Shown: positions 43,867 to 52,666 of the stretch, piece after piece
Layout of the letters: every line of letters begins with the position of its first letter
Position numbering within the stretch: position 1 is the stretch's first letter
Source: Sphingomonas nostoxanthinifaciens
Lineage (GTDB): Bacteria; Pseudomonadota; Alphaproteobacteria; Sphingomonadales; Sphingomonadaceae
Direction: 5' to 3'
Assembly: GCF_019930585.1 (NCBI RefSeq)
Contig: NZ_CP082839.1
Location: 2,724,001-2,788,000, forward strand
DNA length: 64,000 nt
Position numbers and translations under genes: made by a program
The notes under the pieces: generated by a model
Databases searched by the model: none
What the model was told of the DNA's origin: nothing
Seen by the model: the letters and a program-made list of their open reading frames with translations, nothing else

Positions 43867-44519
43867 GGCGCACCCGTCAGGCCGAGGGTGGAGAGCGCGG
43901 GTGCGGTGCGCCGCGCGAAGCTCTCGCGCCGCTGCGCCTGCGCGAAGAACAGGGCCGCACCCTTCGATCCGTAGGTCAGATCGTCATTCGACAGGATGCG
44001 CAGGCCGAGCGTGATCTTGGCGCGGATCGGGTTGAGCTGGGTGTCGAACGCCTCCTCGACCACGCCGAATTCGGTGACGCGCACCGGCAGCACGCGGCGC
44101 GGCCCCAGCACCACCAGCACCAATGGCGACGGCAGCGGCAATATCTCCAGCGTGCCGGTGTCGGCGAGCGTGTCGGCGGCGATCAGGTCGGCCACCGCTG
44201 GCGCGATGATCGTCTCCAGATCGGCCAGTTCGGGCAGGATGCCGTTGGCGACCGTCTCGGGGTTGCTTGCCGGCTGCTCCAGCCGGTCGGTCGCGTCGAG
44301 CTCGATCTCCAGCCGCAGCGTCTCGACCGGCGCGCCGCGCAGCCGCAGCGCCTCCAGCCGGTCGCCGGTCTCGCTCGCCGCCTGGCGCGGCGTCAGCGTG
44401 CGGGTGAGCGTGTCGGGATTATACTGGAAGGCGACGCTGCGCAGCACCGCGCGGCCGTCGCCGTCCATCAGCACGAAGCCGCCCTTGAGGGTGCGCGGTG
44501 AGCGGGGCGAGGCGCTCAT
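43863..44519 (-). CDS. eCIS hub adaptor, Afp7/CIS7-like
   Basis: A 218-residue protein starting with a beta-hairpin ending in the family element FQYNPDTLTRTLTP, followed by LRLEIELDATDRLEQPASNP and a late strand set LVVLGPRRVLPVRVTEFGVV. This matches the N-terminal domain of Afp7/Pvc7 proteins that connect hub and tube. In larger homologues a LysM domain follows; here it is a separate gene immediately downstream. Confidence 0.8.
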   Translation of the reverse strand: MSASPRSPRTLKGGFVLMDGDGRAVLRSVAFQYNPDTLTRTLTPRQAASETGDRLEALRLRGAPVETLRLEIELDATDRLEQPASNPETVANGILPELADLETIIAPAVADLIAADTLADTGTLEILPLPSPLVLVVLGPRRVLPVRVTEFGVVEEAFDTQLNPIRAKITLGLRILSNDDLTYGSKGAALFFAQAQRRESFARRTAPALSTLGLTGAP

Positions 44520-47500
44520 CCCTTGCCCTTCTCGCTGGTCTTGCGACCGGCCATCACGTCCTGCATCAGCTTGAGCGGGCTGATGTCCTTGGGCTCGATC
44601 GAGATGTCCGACAATTTGGGCCAGCGCATGCCCTCGGCCGACGAATAGCCGATCTCGCCGACATTGACGCGGATGTTGCCCGGCAGCGTGTATTCGAACG
44701 CCGCGACCGGGTAATTCCATTGATATTCGAGCGCATGCCACGCGGCGTAGACCGTTGCCGTCAGGTCGACGCCCAGCTTCGCCTTGGGCACCACGTCGAT
44801 GAACGCCTTGCCGCTGAAGGCGAAGCCGCCTTTCTCGTAATTGGCGGCGATGTCGACCGTCGCATCGGCGCTGATGCCGAGGCTCGGCCGCACCGTCACG
44901 CCGCCGTCGATGCCGACCGCGCCTCCCGCCACCTCCGCGCCGATCCGCGCGCTGATGCGCCCGGTCAGCGAGAAAGATGTCGGCACGACGAACTTGCCCT
45001 TCAGGCTGGCGGTGACGTTGGGATTTTCCTCCAGCGGATCGAACTGGCCGCTCAGCTCGACGCCGGTCACGCGTCCCGGCCCGACGCCATAGGCGATGCC
45101 CACCCCCGCCTCGATGTTGATCGCGGCGTTCACCGCCGGGATCGGGGTCGGGATCTTGAAGCTCGGGCTCGCCTTGATGAGGTCGCGCTCGCCGCCTTTC
45201 TCGGGCCATTTCTTGAACAGCTCGAAATCCGCGACCTTGACCGATCCGCTGATCGTCAAATGGCCGCCCTTGGTGAGCTTCACCCCCAGCTCGGGCGTGA
45301 TCTTGTCGGTCAGCGCGTAGCTGAGATTGCCCTGCCCGGTCAGTTCGCCGGCATCGTCGATCTCGACATTGACCTTGCCCTTGGCCTTCTTGTTCTTCGT
45401 CTCGACATTGACCGCGCCCTTGCCCCACATCTTGCCGGGCTCGCCGCTCTTCTGGCGGTAGAAGACGGTGACGTTGCCGTCCCACTGGCGATAATGGATC
45501 GTCGTCGCGCCCTGCAGGTCGAGCTGGTCGTCGGCATAGCGCCCCTTCAATGTGACATTGTCGACGATCGGGAACGGCTTCGGCCAGTCGAGGCTGCCGG
45601 TATAGACCAGCCCCGCCTGCGCCCACGATGCGCGCAGGTCGATCACCTTGTCGCGGATGCCGGCCTTGATCCCGCCCTCGGCATAGGTGACGAACTTGTC
45701 GCCCTCTTGCCGGAAGCCCAGCGCGACATCGACCGTGGCATTGGGGATCTTGCTGCTGCTGGCGGTGAGCTTGCCCGACCAGCCATTGTCCTGATCGTAG
45801 GCGAACTCGCCCTTCGCATCCTTGATCCCGGGCAGCGCCTGCGCCGGGGTCAGCGTGCCGTTGGCGTAGAGCTTGTTATCCTTGGCGCCGGCGTTGAACT
45901 CGCCGTTGATGATCGGCTTGGCTGCCGGCCCGATCGTGAACTTGAGGTGCCCCGACGGCTGGAATTTCGGCCCCGACGCATCGGCGAGCGTCAGCGCGAG
46001 ATTGCCCTCGACGAAATTGATGCCTGGCACCGGCGACCTGAACTTCTTCGCGTCGAGCGGCGCCTTGGCCTCCAGCAGATCCTTGCCGAAGCGGATCTGC
46101 ACGTCGGGCAGGAACTTGAGCGTCGGGTGGATCACCCCCTCGCCCGAGATCGACCCGTCCGACGCGATCTCGAACGAGGTCAGCGCGCCGGGGCTGAGAT
46201 AGGGATAATAGAAACCGAGCTGCTTGGGCTTCGGCTTGGCGAAGGCGATCCTGCGCGTTTCGCCGCTCGCGGCCGCCGCCGCGCCTTCGCTCTTGGCGAG
46301 GCCGCCGACCGAGGTCGGCTGGGCGGGTGCCGTATCCACCTCGGCGGTGAGCGACACGTCCTTGTCGTTCGGCAGCTCCTTGACCGCGCCGCTGTCGAGC
46401 CGCGCCGCGACATGATCGATCGCGACGGCGCTCTTCTTCGCCCCCTTGCCCCTCTTGTACGTCTTCAGCCGCATGCCGGGGATCACGCGGCGCGCGGCGG
46501 CGTCGATACGCGTCTCGTCCGGCCCGATCCGCACCGTCTCGCCGAAGCCGCCGGCGGTGAGCGTGATCGGCACCGCCTGCGCGTCGGCCTTGACCTCGGC
46601 CGAGCCCTTGACGTGGCCCGCGCGCAGCAATGTCTCGATCTTGAAGCCCGCGTCCTGCTCGGGATCGTTCGGCACGGCGACCTGCTGGAAGCGGATCTGC
46701 ACGCGCTTGGCATTCGGGCGATAGCGCTGGTCGCGGATCAGCTGCACCAGTTCGACGATCCGGGCATAGGTCTGCGTGCCCGAATCCTGGTTCTTCTTGG
46801 CCGGCAGCAATTGCAGGTTGGTGGGGATGCTGGTGCCGCCAATCTGCTTTTCCACGATATGGTCGATATCGAAGCCCGAGCCGGCGAGCCCGTCTTTCTC
46901 CATGCCGTCGACCGCCGCCTTCACGCCGGCATCCTGCAGCGCCTTGACCACCGGCGCCTTGGTCGAGGTCTTTATCGCGCTGCCCAGATCCTTCATGCTG
47001 GTGAAGCCGAGATTGCCGAGCCAGATGCGCTGATATTCGCCGCTCGAGCCTTCCTCCTTCCACGCAGCACTGGTCTGGTCGGCATTGTCGGTGGTGAAGA
47101 CCAGCCGCCCCTCGGCCCCGCCGGCATTGGCATAAGCCTGCTTCACCCACGGCCCCGCCCCCTTGGGCAGCGGCAAAGTGAAGCTCGCTTTGTTGACCAC
47201 CACTTCGGTCGCGCCCGCGCCAGTGGGTGTCTCCTTCACCAAAGCGAAACCGGGTGGCAGGCCGGTGGTCGGTCCCGCTGCCGTCTTGGCCGAGCGCCCG
47301 GCGGCAGGCGGCGTCGCGCGCATCAGCGCCGGCGCGCCGACGCGGGTGAGCGGGCCGACGCGCTCGCCCGCCAGCAAGGCCGCCGCCGCGCCATCGGCCT
47401 CCGCCTCCAGCGCGCGATCGGCGCCGTCGGCGATCGGGCCGTCCGCCTTGTGCTGCACCCCGGCCTGCTGGACGGTGTGCGCCAGTTCGTGCGCCAGCAA

Positions 47501-47788
47501 CGCGGTGCCGGCATCGGTGCCCGGCGCATATTGGCCGGCGCCAAACACCACGTCCGATCCGGCGGTATAAGCCAGCGCGCCCGCCTCGTGCGCCGACTGC
47601 GCCGCGTCCGGCCCGTCATGGATGCGGACATGGCCGAGATCGCGCCCGAAGCCCGCCTCCATCTGCGCGCGCACCGGCCCGTCGAGCGCACGGCCGCCTT
47701 CCGGGCGCGGCACGGTGACCGGCCCGCCGCCCCCCGGCGCCTTGCGCTGCGCGCGCACAGGCTTCGGCCGTTCGGCAAGGAGGATCAT
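44516..47788 (-). CDS. eCIS_core (DUF4157) protein with internal HNH-like motif; candidate cargo toxin
   Basis: A 1090-residue protein. Residues about 33-110 are the eCIS_core/DUF4157 domain, including GFGRDLGHVRIHDGPDA and a metallopeptidase-like HELAH at 100-104. Residues about 300-340 carry an HNH-like pattern: Asp309-His310, Gly317-Gly318, Asn324-Leu325 and Asn333, in FDIDHIVEKQIGGTSIPTNL. The last 600 residues are beta-rich, with many short repeated strands. DUF4157 is established as a marker of eCIS-associated cargo, so this is probably a delivered nuclease effector. It could instead be structural. It lies between the ATPase/82-residue genes and CIS7 with four-base overlaps on both sides. 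Confidence 0.72.
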   Translation of the reverse strand: MILLAERPKPVRAQRKAPGGGGPVTVPRPEGGRALDGPVRAQMEAGFGRDLGHVRIHDGPDAAQSAHEAGALAYTAGSDVVFGAGQYAPGTDAGTALLAHELAHTVQQAGVQHKADGPIADGADRALEAEADGAAAALLAGERVGPLTRVGAPALMRATPPAAGRSAKTAAGPTTGLPPGFALVKETPTGAGATEVVVNKASFTLPLPKGAGPWVKQAYANAGGAEGRLVFTTDNADQTSAAWKEEGSSGEYQRIWLGNLGFTSMKDLGSAIKTSTKAPVVKALQDAGVKAAVDGMEKDGLAGSGFDIDHIVEKQIGGTSIPTNLQLLPAKKNQDSGTQTYARIVELVQLIRDQRYRPNAKRVQIRFQQVAVPNDPEQDAGFKIETLLRAGHVKGSAEVKADAQAVPITLTAGGFGETVRIGPDETRIDAAARRVIPGMRLKTYKRGKGAKKSAVAIDHVAARLDSGAVKELPNDKDVSLTAEVDTAPAQPTSVGGLAKSEGAAAAASGETRRIAFAKPKPKQLGFYYPYLSPGALTSFEIASDGSISGEGVIHPTLKFLPDVQIRFGKDLLEAKAPLDAKKFRSPVPGINFVEGNLALTLADASGPKFQPSGHLKFTIGPAAKPIINGEFNAGAKDNKLYANGTLTPAQALPGIKDAKGEFAYDQDNGWSGKLTASSSKIPNATVDVALGFRQEGDKFVTYAEGGIKAGIRDKVIDLRASWAQAGLVYTGSLDWPKPFPIVDNVTLKGRYADDQLDLQGATTIHYRQWDGNVTVFYRQKSGEPGKMWGKGAVNVETKNKKAKGKVNVEIDDAGELTGQGNLSYALTDKITPELGVKLTKGGHLTISGSVKVADFELFKKWPEKGGERDLIKASPSFKIPTPIPAVNAAINIEAGVGIAYGVGPGRVTGVELSGQFDPLEENPNVTASLKGKFVVPTSFSLTGRISARIGAEVAGGAVGIDGGVTVRPSLGISADATVDIAANYEKGGFAFSGKAFIDVVPKAKLGVDLTATVYAAWHALEYQWNYPVAAFEYTLPGNIRVNVGEIGYSSAEGMRWPKLSDISIEPKDISPLKLMQDVMAGRKTSEKGKG

Positions 47789-48033
47789 GGCCGCCCCCCC
47801 GCCATCGCCGCGACGATCCGCTGCGCCACCTGGTCCGCGATCCCCGCAACGGTCGCGCCGCCACGCACCTCGCCCGCGTCGAGCCGCAGCGCCGCGCGCG
47901 GCATGTCGGTGCCGGCCGCCAGCGCCCGTTCGATCGCCGCCGGCAGCGCGTCGGCCAGCCTTTGCCCCTCGCCGTGCGACGCGGCGCTGACCACCAGGGT
48001 GCCGATCTCGACACGGGCAGGGGCGGCGGTCAT
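47785..48033 (-). CDS. Small hypothetical eCIS protein
   Basis: An 82-residue acidic-to-neutral protein starting MTAAPARVEIGTLVVSAASH and containing a helix-rich C-terminal half. Its start overlaps the ATPase stop and its stop overlaps the DUF4157 start, both by four bases, so it is a real coupled gene. I recognise no domain. Its place directly before the candidate cargo suggests a chaperone or assembly role, by position only. Confidence 0.6.
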   Translation of the reverse strand: MTAAPARVEIGTLVVSAASHGEGQRLADALPAAIERALAAGTDMPRAALRLDAGEVRGGATVAGIADQVAQRIVAAMAGGRP

Positions 48034-49913
48034 GCCGCGCCTCCGATCGCGAGCACCGGCATCGGCTGGCCGCTCTTGGCGAGCTCGTCCGCCAATGCCT
48101 CGACCACCATCGCCGCGCGCACCTCCGTACCGGCGGCGGCGGCCGCAAACGCCGCGCCGAGCGCCGCGTTGCGGATCGCGCCGCCCGAGAGGCCCACCGT
48201 CGCCAGCGCCCCCCACGTCGCCTCGTCCAGCGCGAGCGGCGTGCCCGGCGGAAAGGCGCGCCGCCAGATCGCGCGCCGCTCGACCTCCGACGGCAGCGGG
48301 AAATCGGCGACGAAGCGGAAGCGCCGCAGGAAGGCCGCGTCGATCGACGCCTTCAGATTGGTCGTGACGATCGTCAGCCCGGTGAACGCCTCGATCCGCT
48401 GGAGCAGGTCGCCAACCTCGGCATTGACGTGGCGATCCGACGCCTGGACCACCTGCCCGCGCGCGCCGAAGATCGCGTCGCCCTCGTTCCACACCATCGC
48501 CGCGCCGGTGCGCTCGGCCTCGGCGAAGATGGCGGCAATGTTCTTCGACGTCTCGCCGATATATTTGCTGGTGAGCTGCGCGAGATCGACCTCGAGGATC
48601 GGCAGGTCGAGCGCGGCGGCGATCACCTCGGCCGCCATCGTCTTGCCGGTGCCGCTCGGCCCCGCGAACAGCGCCGCGACCCCGGTGCCGCGTCCCCCCA
48701 TCCGCGCGGCGAAGCCCCAGCCGTGCATCACCTGCTCGGCATGGCGGAGATGGCTCTCGATCCGGCGGAGCGTCGCCGCGAGCGCCTGCGGCACGACCAG
48801 ATCGTCCCACCCGCCCTGCGGCTCGCGCCGGACGCAGCCCGTCACCGCGACAGGCGACACCGCGCGCGCCGCCGCCCGCCACAGCAATCGCGCCGCCGCG
48901 GTCGCATCGGGCTCGGCGGCGATGCGCGGCCCCGCCTCGGCCGCGACGCGCGCGAGCTGCGCCGCATCGAGCGCAAAGCGCCGCGCCGCACCGGCGATTG
49001 CCGGGCCGAGCCGCCGTGCCGTGGGCGCGCCGAACGCGCGCAGCCAGCGCGCCGCGACATCGTCATGCGCCTCGCTCGACGCCACGATTCGGATCGGTCG
49101 CGCGAGGCCGTGCGCGGGCGGATTGCCGAGCAGCACGACATGGCCGGTGAGATCGTCGAGCAGGTCGGCCGGCAGCGCCGCCTCCGCGCGGGCCGTCACC
49201 ACCAGCACGGCCTCCTCCAACGCCGCATGCAACGCCCAGCGGCGTTGCCAGCGGCGGCGATCGACCGGATCGACAGGCAAGGCGTCGGGCAGCAGGCGGA
49301 AGGCGGCGAGCCCCAGCCCCGCCGCCGATGCCGCGACCTGATCCGCCCGCGCACCGTCGATCGCGACGATCGGCGACAGGCCATCCGGTCCGCGCTCGGC
49401 CAGCGCCAGCGCGAGCGCCCGGATCGCGCTCGCCGGCGCGGGTTCGGTGGGCTCGATCCGTCGCACCGCCGCGCCGAGCCACGGCTCGATCAATCCGCCG
49501 CCGCCCAGCCGGTCGAGCATCGCCGGGTCGAGACGCAACCGCGCCCGCACGCGCGGCCCCTCGCCGACATGCAGCACGTCGTGGCTGCGCAGCGCGCCCG
49601 CCAGCGCCAGATCATCCGGGGTTAGCGCCGGCAGCAGCCGCTGCGCCAGCGCGACCGTCACGCCGCCCGCCGCCTCCAGCCGCAGCGCGAGCGCCTCATC
49701 CGTTTCCGCCGCGAACAAAAGCTCGACCAAAGTGAGCGCCGCCGGCTCGAGTGCCAGCGCCGCACCCAGTCGCGCGAGCGGCAATGCCGGGTGGAGCGAT
49801 GCCATCGCCGGCGCGCGGCCCTGCTCGAGCGCGTCGCGCCAGCGCGGGCCGACCGCCGCCAGCCACTCGGCCAGCGGATCGACCGCACGATCGGGCAGCA
49901 CCGCCGTCCTCAC
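48030..49913 (-). CDS. eCIS AAA+ ATPase (Afp15-like) with altered Walker B
   Basis: A 627-residue protein. The N-terminal 350 residues are a helical domain, and the C-terminal half is an AAA+ module: Walker A GPSGTGKT at 418-425, TSKYIGETSKNIAAIF, sensor-1 TTNLK and arginine-finger region LRRFRFVADFPLPS. The Walker B motif reads MVWNEGDAIFG, with Asn476 where Asp is usual, followed by the catalytic Glu477. In eCIS the ATPase is needed for particle assembly. The Asn may slow magnesium binding, but the Glu, sensor and fingers are kept. It overlaps the terminator gene by four bases. Confidence 0.85.
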   Translation of the reverse strand: MRTAVLPDRAVDPLAEWLAAVGPRWRDALEQGRAPAMASLHPALPLARLGAALALEPAALTLVELLFAAETDEALALRLEAAGGVTVALAQRLLPALTPDDLALAGALRSHDVLHVGEGPRVRARLRLDPAMLDRLGGGGLIEPWLGAAVRRIEPTEPAPASAIRALALALAERGPDGLSPIVAIDGARADQVAASAAGLGLAAFRLLPDALPVDPVDRRRWQRRWALHAALEEAVLVVTARAEAALPADLLDDLTGHVVLLGNPPAHGLARPIRIVASSEAHDDVAARWLRAFGAPTARRLGPAIAGAARRFALDAAQLARVAAEAGPRIAAEPDATAAARLLWRAAARAVSPVAVTGCVRREPQGGWDDLVVPQALAATLRRIESHLRHAEQVMHGWGFAARMGGRGTGVAALFAGPSGTGKTMAAEVIAAALDLPILEVDLAQLTSKYIGETSKNIAAIFAEAERTGAAMVWNEGDAIFGARGQVVQASDRHVNAEVGDLLQRIEAFTGLTIVTTNLKASIDAAFLRRFRFVADFPLPSEVERRAIWRRAFPPGTPLALDEATWGALATVGLSGGAIRNAALGAAFAAAAAGTEVRAAMVVEALADELAKSGQPMPVLAIGGAA

Positions 49914-50683
49914 GACACCGTCACCGTGTCGATCGCCAGCGTGGCGTCGGCATCCACCGCCGGCCGCGCGGTGATGTCGACCGTCGCGACCAGCGGCGCC
50001 GGCGCGAACACCTCATCGATGTCGAGCGTGACGGTGCTGGCGGTGATGCCCGCGCTCGGGCGGAACGGCGACTGGAATGCGGTCCACAGCCGCGACAGCA
50101 TATCGGCGTCGAGCGCCTGCTGGCTGAGCGTGATCTGCTCGTACTGGCGCCACAATTGCTCGGTCGGCAGCGCCTGCAGCAGGCTGGGCGTCGGCGGCAC
50201 CGCGATGCCGGCCAGGATCTGCTTGATCGTCGCGCGCGGGATGATCCCGAGCCGCGTGATCGCGTGCAGCGCCACGCCGAACACCATCTCGCGCTCCAGC
50301 GTGTCGCCGGTCGCGGCAATCAGGTAATGCAAATCGAGCGCGAGCGGCGCCTTGGCGACGCGCTGCCCCTGCCCGTCCACCGGCGTCGCGCGATCGCGCG
50401 GCGGCAGATAATCGAGCGGCGGGCTGTACGAATCGGGATCGAATTCGGGATCGATATAGGTGTTGCGCCACGCCGCATTGGGCGCAACGTGATAGAGGAA
50501 CAGCAGTACGCTCGGCGTCTCGCCGCGGCCGCTCGGATCGGGCCGGAGCGGATCGCTGCGCGGCGGCGGCGCGATCGACACGATTGGCGCGGTGGCGGCG
50601 GCGCCATAGACCGCCTTCAGCGCGCGCTCGATCAAGGTCTGGATGACGAGCGTGGTGGCGGGGATGGCGTAATGCGCGCTCAT
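49910..50683 (-). CDS. eCIS tail terminator, DUF4255/Pvc16-like
   Basis: A 257-residue protein of the DUF4255 type: LVIQTLIERALKAVYG near the start, SVLLFLYHVAPNAAWRNTYI, then LALDLHYLIAATGDTLEREM and VFGVALHAITRLGIIPR. These match the Pvc16/Afp16 cap that ends tube and sheath. It overlaps the proline-rich gene before it and the ATPase after it by four bases each, the classic neighbour order. Confidence 0.85.
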   Translation of the reverse strand: MSAHYAIPATTLVIQTLIERALKAVYGAAATAPIVSIAPPPRSDPLRPDPSGRGETPSVLLFLYHVAPNAAWRNTYIDPEFDPDSYSPPLDYLPPRDRATPVDGQGQRVAKAPLALDLHYLIAATGDTLEREMVFGVALHAITRLGIIPRATIKQILAGIAVPPTPSLLQALPTEQLWRQYEQITLSQQALDADMLSRLWTAFQSPFRPSAGITASTVTLDIDEVFAPAPLVATVDITARPAVDADATLAIDTVTVS

Positions 50684-51405
50684 CGCGGGCGGCCCGCGAG
50701 ATAATCGGCGAGCGCGGGCCCAACCGGATCGCGCCGGCGCGGCGCACGCGGCGCGGGCGTGGCAGGCGGAACGACGCGCACCTCGATCCGCCCGATGCTC
50801 AGCGTTACCGGTGCTGGCGGCGACGCATCAGCGGGTCGCAGCGGGCCGGCAGGCGGAGGCGCCGGCGGCTGCCATGCAGGCTGCGGACGCGCCTCGACGA
50901 TCGCGGGCGGGGGAGTTGGCTGGGCAGGCGCAATGTGCACGACCGGATCCGCCACCGCCGCCACGGGGCGAACGTCGGGCATGATCGGCGGCGGCGGCTC
51001 ATCCGCAGCGATCACGAGCGGTGGGGCGGCTGCCACGGCCGGCGGCCCGATCACAACGCGCTCGATTACCTGCGCGGGCTCTTGCCTTGGCAGGACGATG
51101 GCAGTTTCCGCCGGCGCAGGGGCGATCACCGGAGGGGCGGGCTGTGCCGCGACCGGCGCCGTCGGCGTGCCCGGCGCCCGCGCGGGCGACGCCGGCTCGT
51201 CGGCCGGCTGCGGTCGTTCGGGCGGTGGCTCGGTCTCTTGCCGCGGCGGCCCGGCGACAGGGGCGGCAGCGGTCGCCGGGGCAGTCGGTGCCGGCTCCAG
51301 CGGCGCATCCACCTCGGCGAACGGATCGTCGATCGCCTCGGGCGCAGCCGCTACCGGCGCGCGTCCCGTCGCCGCGCGGACGAGCGCCGTCCAATAGCCG
51401 CTCAT
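50680..51405 (-). CDS. Proline/alanine-rich eCIS protein of unknown function
   Basis: A 241-residue protein of low complexity. After a short N-terminal helix (MSGYWTALVRAATGRAP), about 160 residues are Pro, Ala and acidic residues without predicted order. A short conserved-looking end, VTLSIGRIEVRVVPPATP then GPALADYLAGR, may be a docking strand and helix. It is too short and disordered for a classical tape measure. Four-base overlaps on both sides show it is genuinely translated. Possible linker or flexible adaptor; function unknown. Confidence 0.65.
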   Translation of the reverse strand: MSGYWTALVRAATGRAPVAAAPEAIDDPFAEVDAPLEPAPTAPATAAAPVAGPPRQETEPPPERPQPADEPASPARAPGTPTAPVAAQPAPPVIAPAPAETAIVLPRQEPAQVIERVVIGPPAVAAAPPLVIAADEPPPPIMPDVRPVAAVADPVVHIAPAQPTPPPAIVEARPQPAWQPPAPPPAGPLRPADASPPAPVTLSIGRIEVRVVPPATPAPRAPRRRDPVGPALADYLAGRPR

Positions 51406-52121
51406 GCCGTCCGCCGGGGCGCTTCGCCCGACAGCAACGCAACGTAACGTGCGCGCCGCGCCGGCGACAGGCTCAATATCTCGGCCTCGGTCCAGCCATA
51501 AGCGCGCGCGATCAGGTCGATCTCGCGCAGATGCCGCTCGACCAGCCGCTCGATCGCCGTCGCGACGAACGCGGCGAGGTCGACCTCGACCGCCATCGGC
51601 TGTCCGCATTCGGCGCAGGCGGTGGCGAGGCGGACCACCGCCGCCGGATCGGCCATCTCGAACGCTGCCTCCAGCGCAGCGACCAGTTCGGGCGTGACCT
51701 CCGCCCCGGAGCCGAGGCAGGCGGCAGCCAGTGCGACCGGGGCGTCCTCGGGCGAGACCGATGCGATCGCCGCCAGATCCGCCATGCACGGCAGGCGCGC
51801 GCTCAACGCGGCCGGCCCGCTCGCCACCGGCACGCGCGCATCCGCAGCCGGCGACCCCAGCGCCGCGATCGCGTCGGTCGGCACGTTCAGTTCGTTGGCG
51901 GCGCCGCAGACGGGGCACGCCGCGACCGCCTCGATCGCGCCGCCGAGCAGCAGCCCGTGCAGCGCGATCAGCCGCTGGTTGCGCCGGCCAAGCGTATCCC
52001 GCTCGATCGCGGCGCCCGGCAGCGCCCGCGCCAGCACGCGGCCGAGCCGGGCATGCGCCGCTTCGTCGAGGGCACCGCCATCCCATGCGGCGATAAGGTC
52101 GTTCGGCCCAAGCGCCTGCAT
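51402..52121 (-). CDS. eCIS T4_baseplate (gp26-like) family protein with paired CxxC motifs
   Basis: A 239-residue protein starting MQALGPNDLIAAWDGG. Two CxxC pairs, CPVC at 69-72 and CAEC at 169-172, suggest a zinc-ribbon-like site. The C-terminus GWTEAEILSLSPARRARYVALL fits phage baseplate proteins of the T4 gp26 type. It should act in baseplate or hub assembly. The start follows the tube stop by seven bases; its stop overlaps the next gene by four. Confidence 0.68.
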   Translation of the reverse strand: MQALGPNDLIAAWDGGALDEAAHARLGRVLARALPGAAIERDTLGRRNQRLIALHGLLLGGAIEAVAACPVCGAANELNVPTDAIAALGSPAADARVPVASGPAALSARLPCMADLAAIASVSPEDAPVALAAACLGSGAEVTPELVAALEAAFEMADPAAVVRLATACAECGQPMAVEVDLAAFVATAIERLVERHLREIDLIARAYGWTEAEILSLSPARRARYVALLSGEAPRRTA

Positions 52122-52128
52122 GGCGGCC

Positions 52129-52650
52129 TCACGCGTTCGCCAGCACGGGTTCCTTCGGCTCGGCGACGGCGATGTCGCGCTGCCAGCCCTCATTCTCCAG
52201 CTTGATCTTGCTGATCGCGATCGCGTTGGCATTGGCGTCGAGATCGGGCAGCGCCTGATATTCGGACACCCAGCAACGATAGACGTTGTAGACCACCACG
52301 ACCTGCCCGGCCTCGTTGAGCAATTCGATGATGATGTCCTTGCGGAAATCGGCGAGGCTCATCTCGCCGCCGGGCTGGCTGCCATAATCCCACACCTTGT
52401 TGGCCCAGCTTTCGAAGCCGCGATCGTGGGTGACGCCGCGTTCCAGCGTGATCGCGTCATATTCGGTACGGCCGGGCGACTTGAAGCTGCCCGACGGATC
52501 GCCGCCGGAGCGGTGCTTCACCATCTCGGTCGTCCGCTTCAGCACCGACACCTTGGAGACGCCGAGGACGTAACGCCCGTCCCACTTCACCCGGAACTTG
52601 AAGTTCTTGTACGGGTCGAGCCGACGCGCATTGGTCGCAAAATCCCCCAT
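52129..52650 (-). CDS. eCIS inner tube protein (gp19/Afp1-like)
   Basis: A 173-residue tail-tube protein. Family elements are NFKFRVKWDGRYVLGVSKVS, KHRSGGDPSGSFKSPGRTEY and ITLERGVTHDRGFESWANKV, followed by a long C-terminal strand set. It polymerises into the tube through which cargo passes. Only this one tube gene is present; many eCIS loci carry two or three. It starts 16 bases after the sheath stop, with a G-rich ribosome-binding site. Confidence 0.9.
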   Translation of the reverse strand: MGDFATNARRLDPYKNFKFRVKWDGRYVLGVSKVSVLKRTTEMVKHRSGGDPSGSFKSPGRTEYDAITLERGVTHDRGFESWANKVWDYGSQPGGEMSLADFRKDIIIELLNEAGQVVVVYNVYRCWVSEYQALPDLDANANAIAISKIKLENEGWQRDIAVAEPKEPVLANA

Positions 52651-52666
52651 CTTGCCCCCCTATGTC

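Noticed and set aside
44498..48367. Plus-strand open frame of about 1289 codons across the DUF4157 gene
   Set aside because: It is opposite a gene with clear motifs and four-base overlaps on both sides. Composition is that of an antisense shadow; same for the long plus frames at 36698-39172 and 31330-33252.
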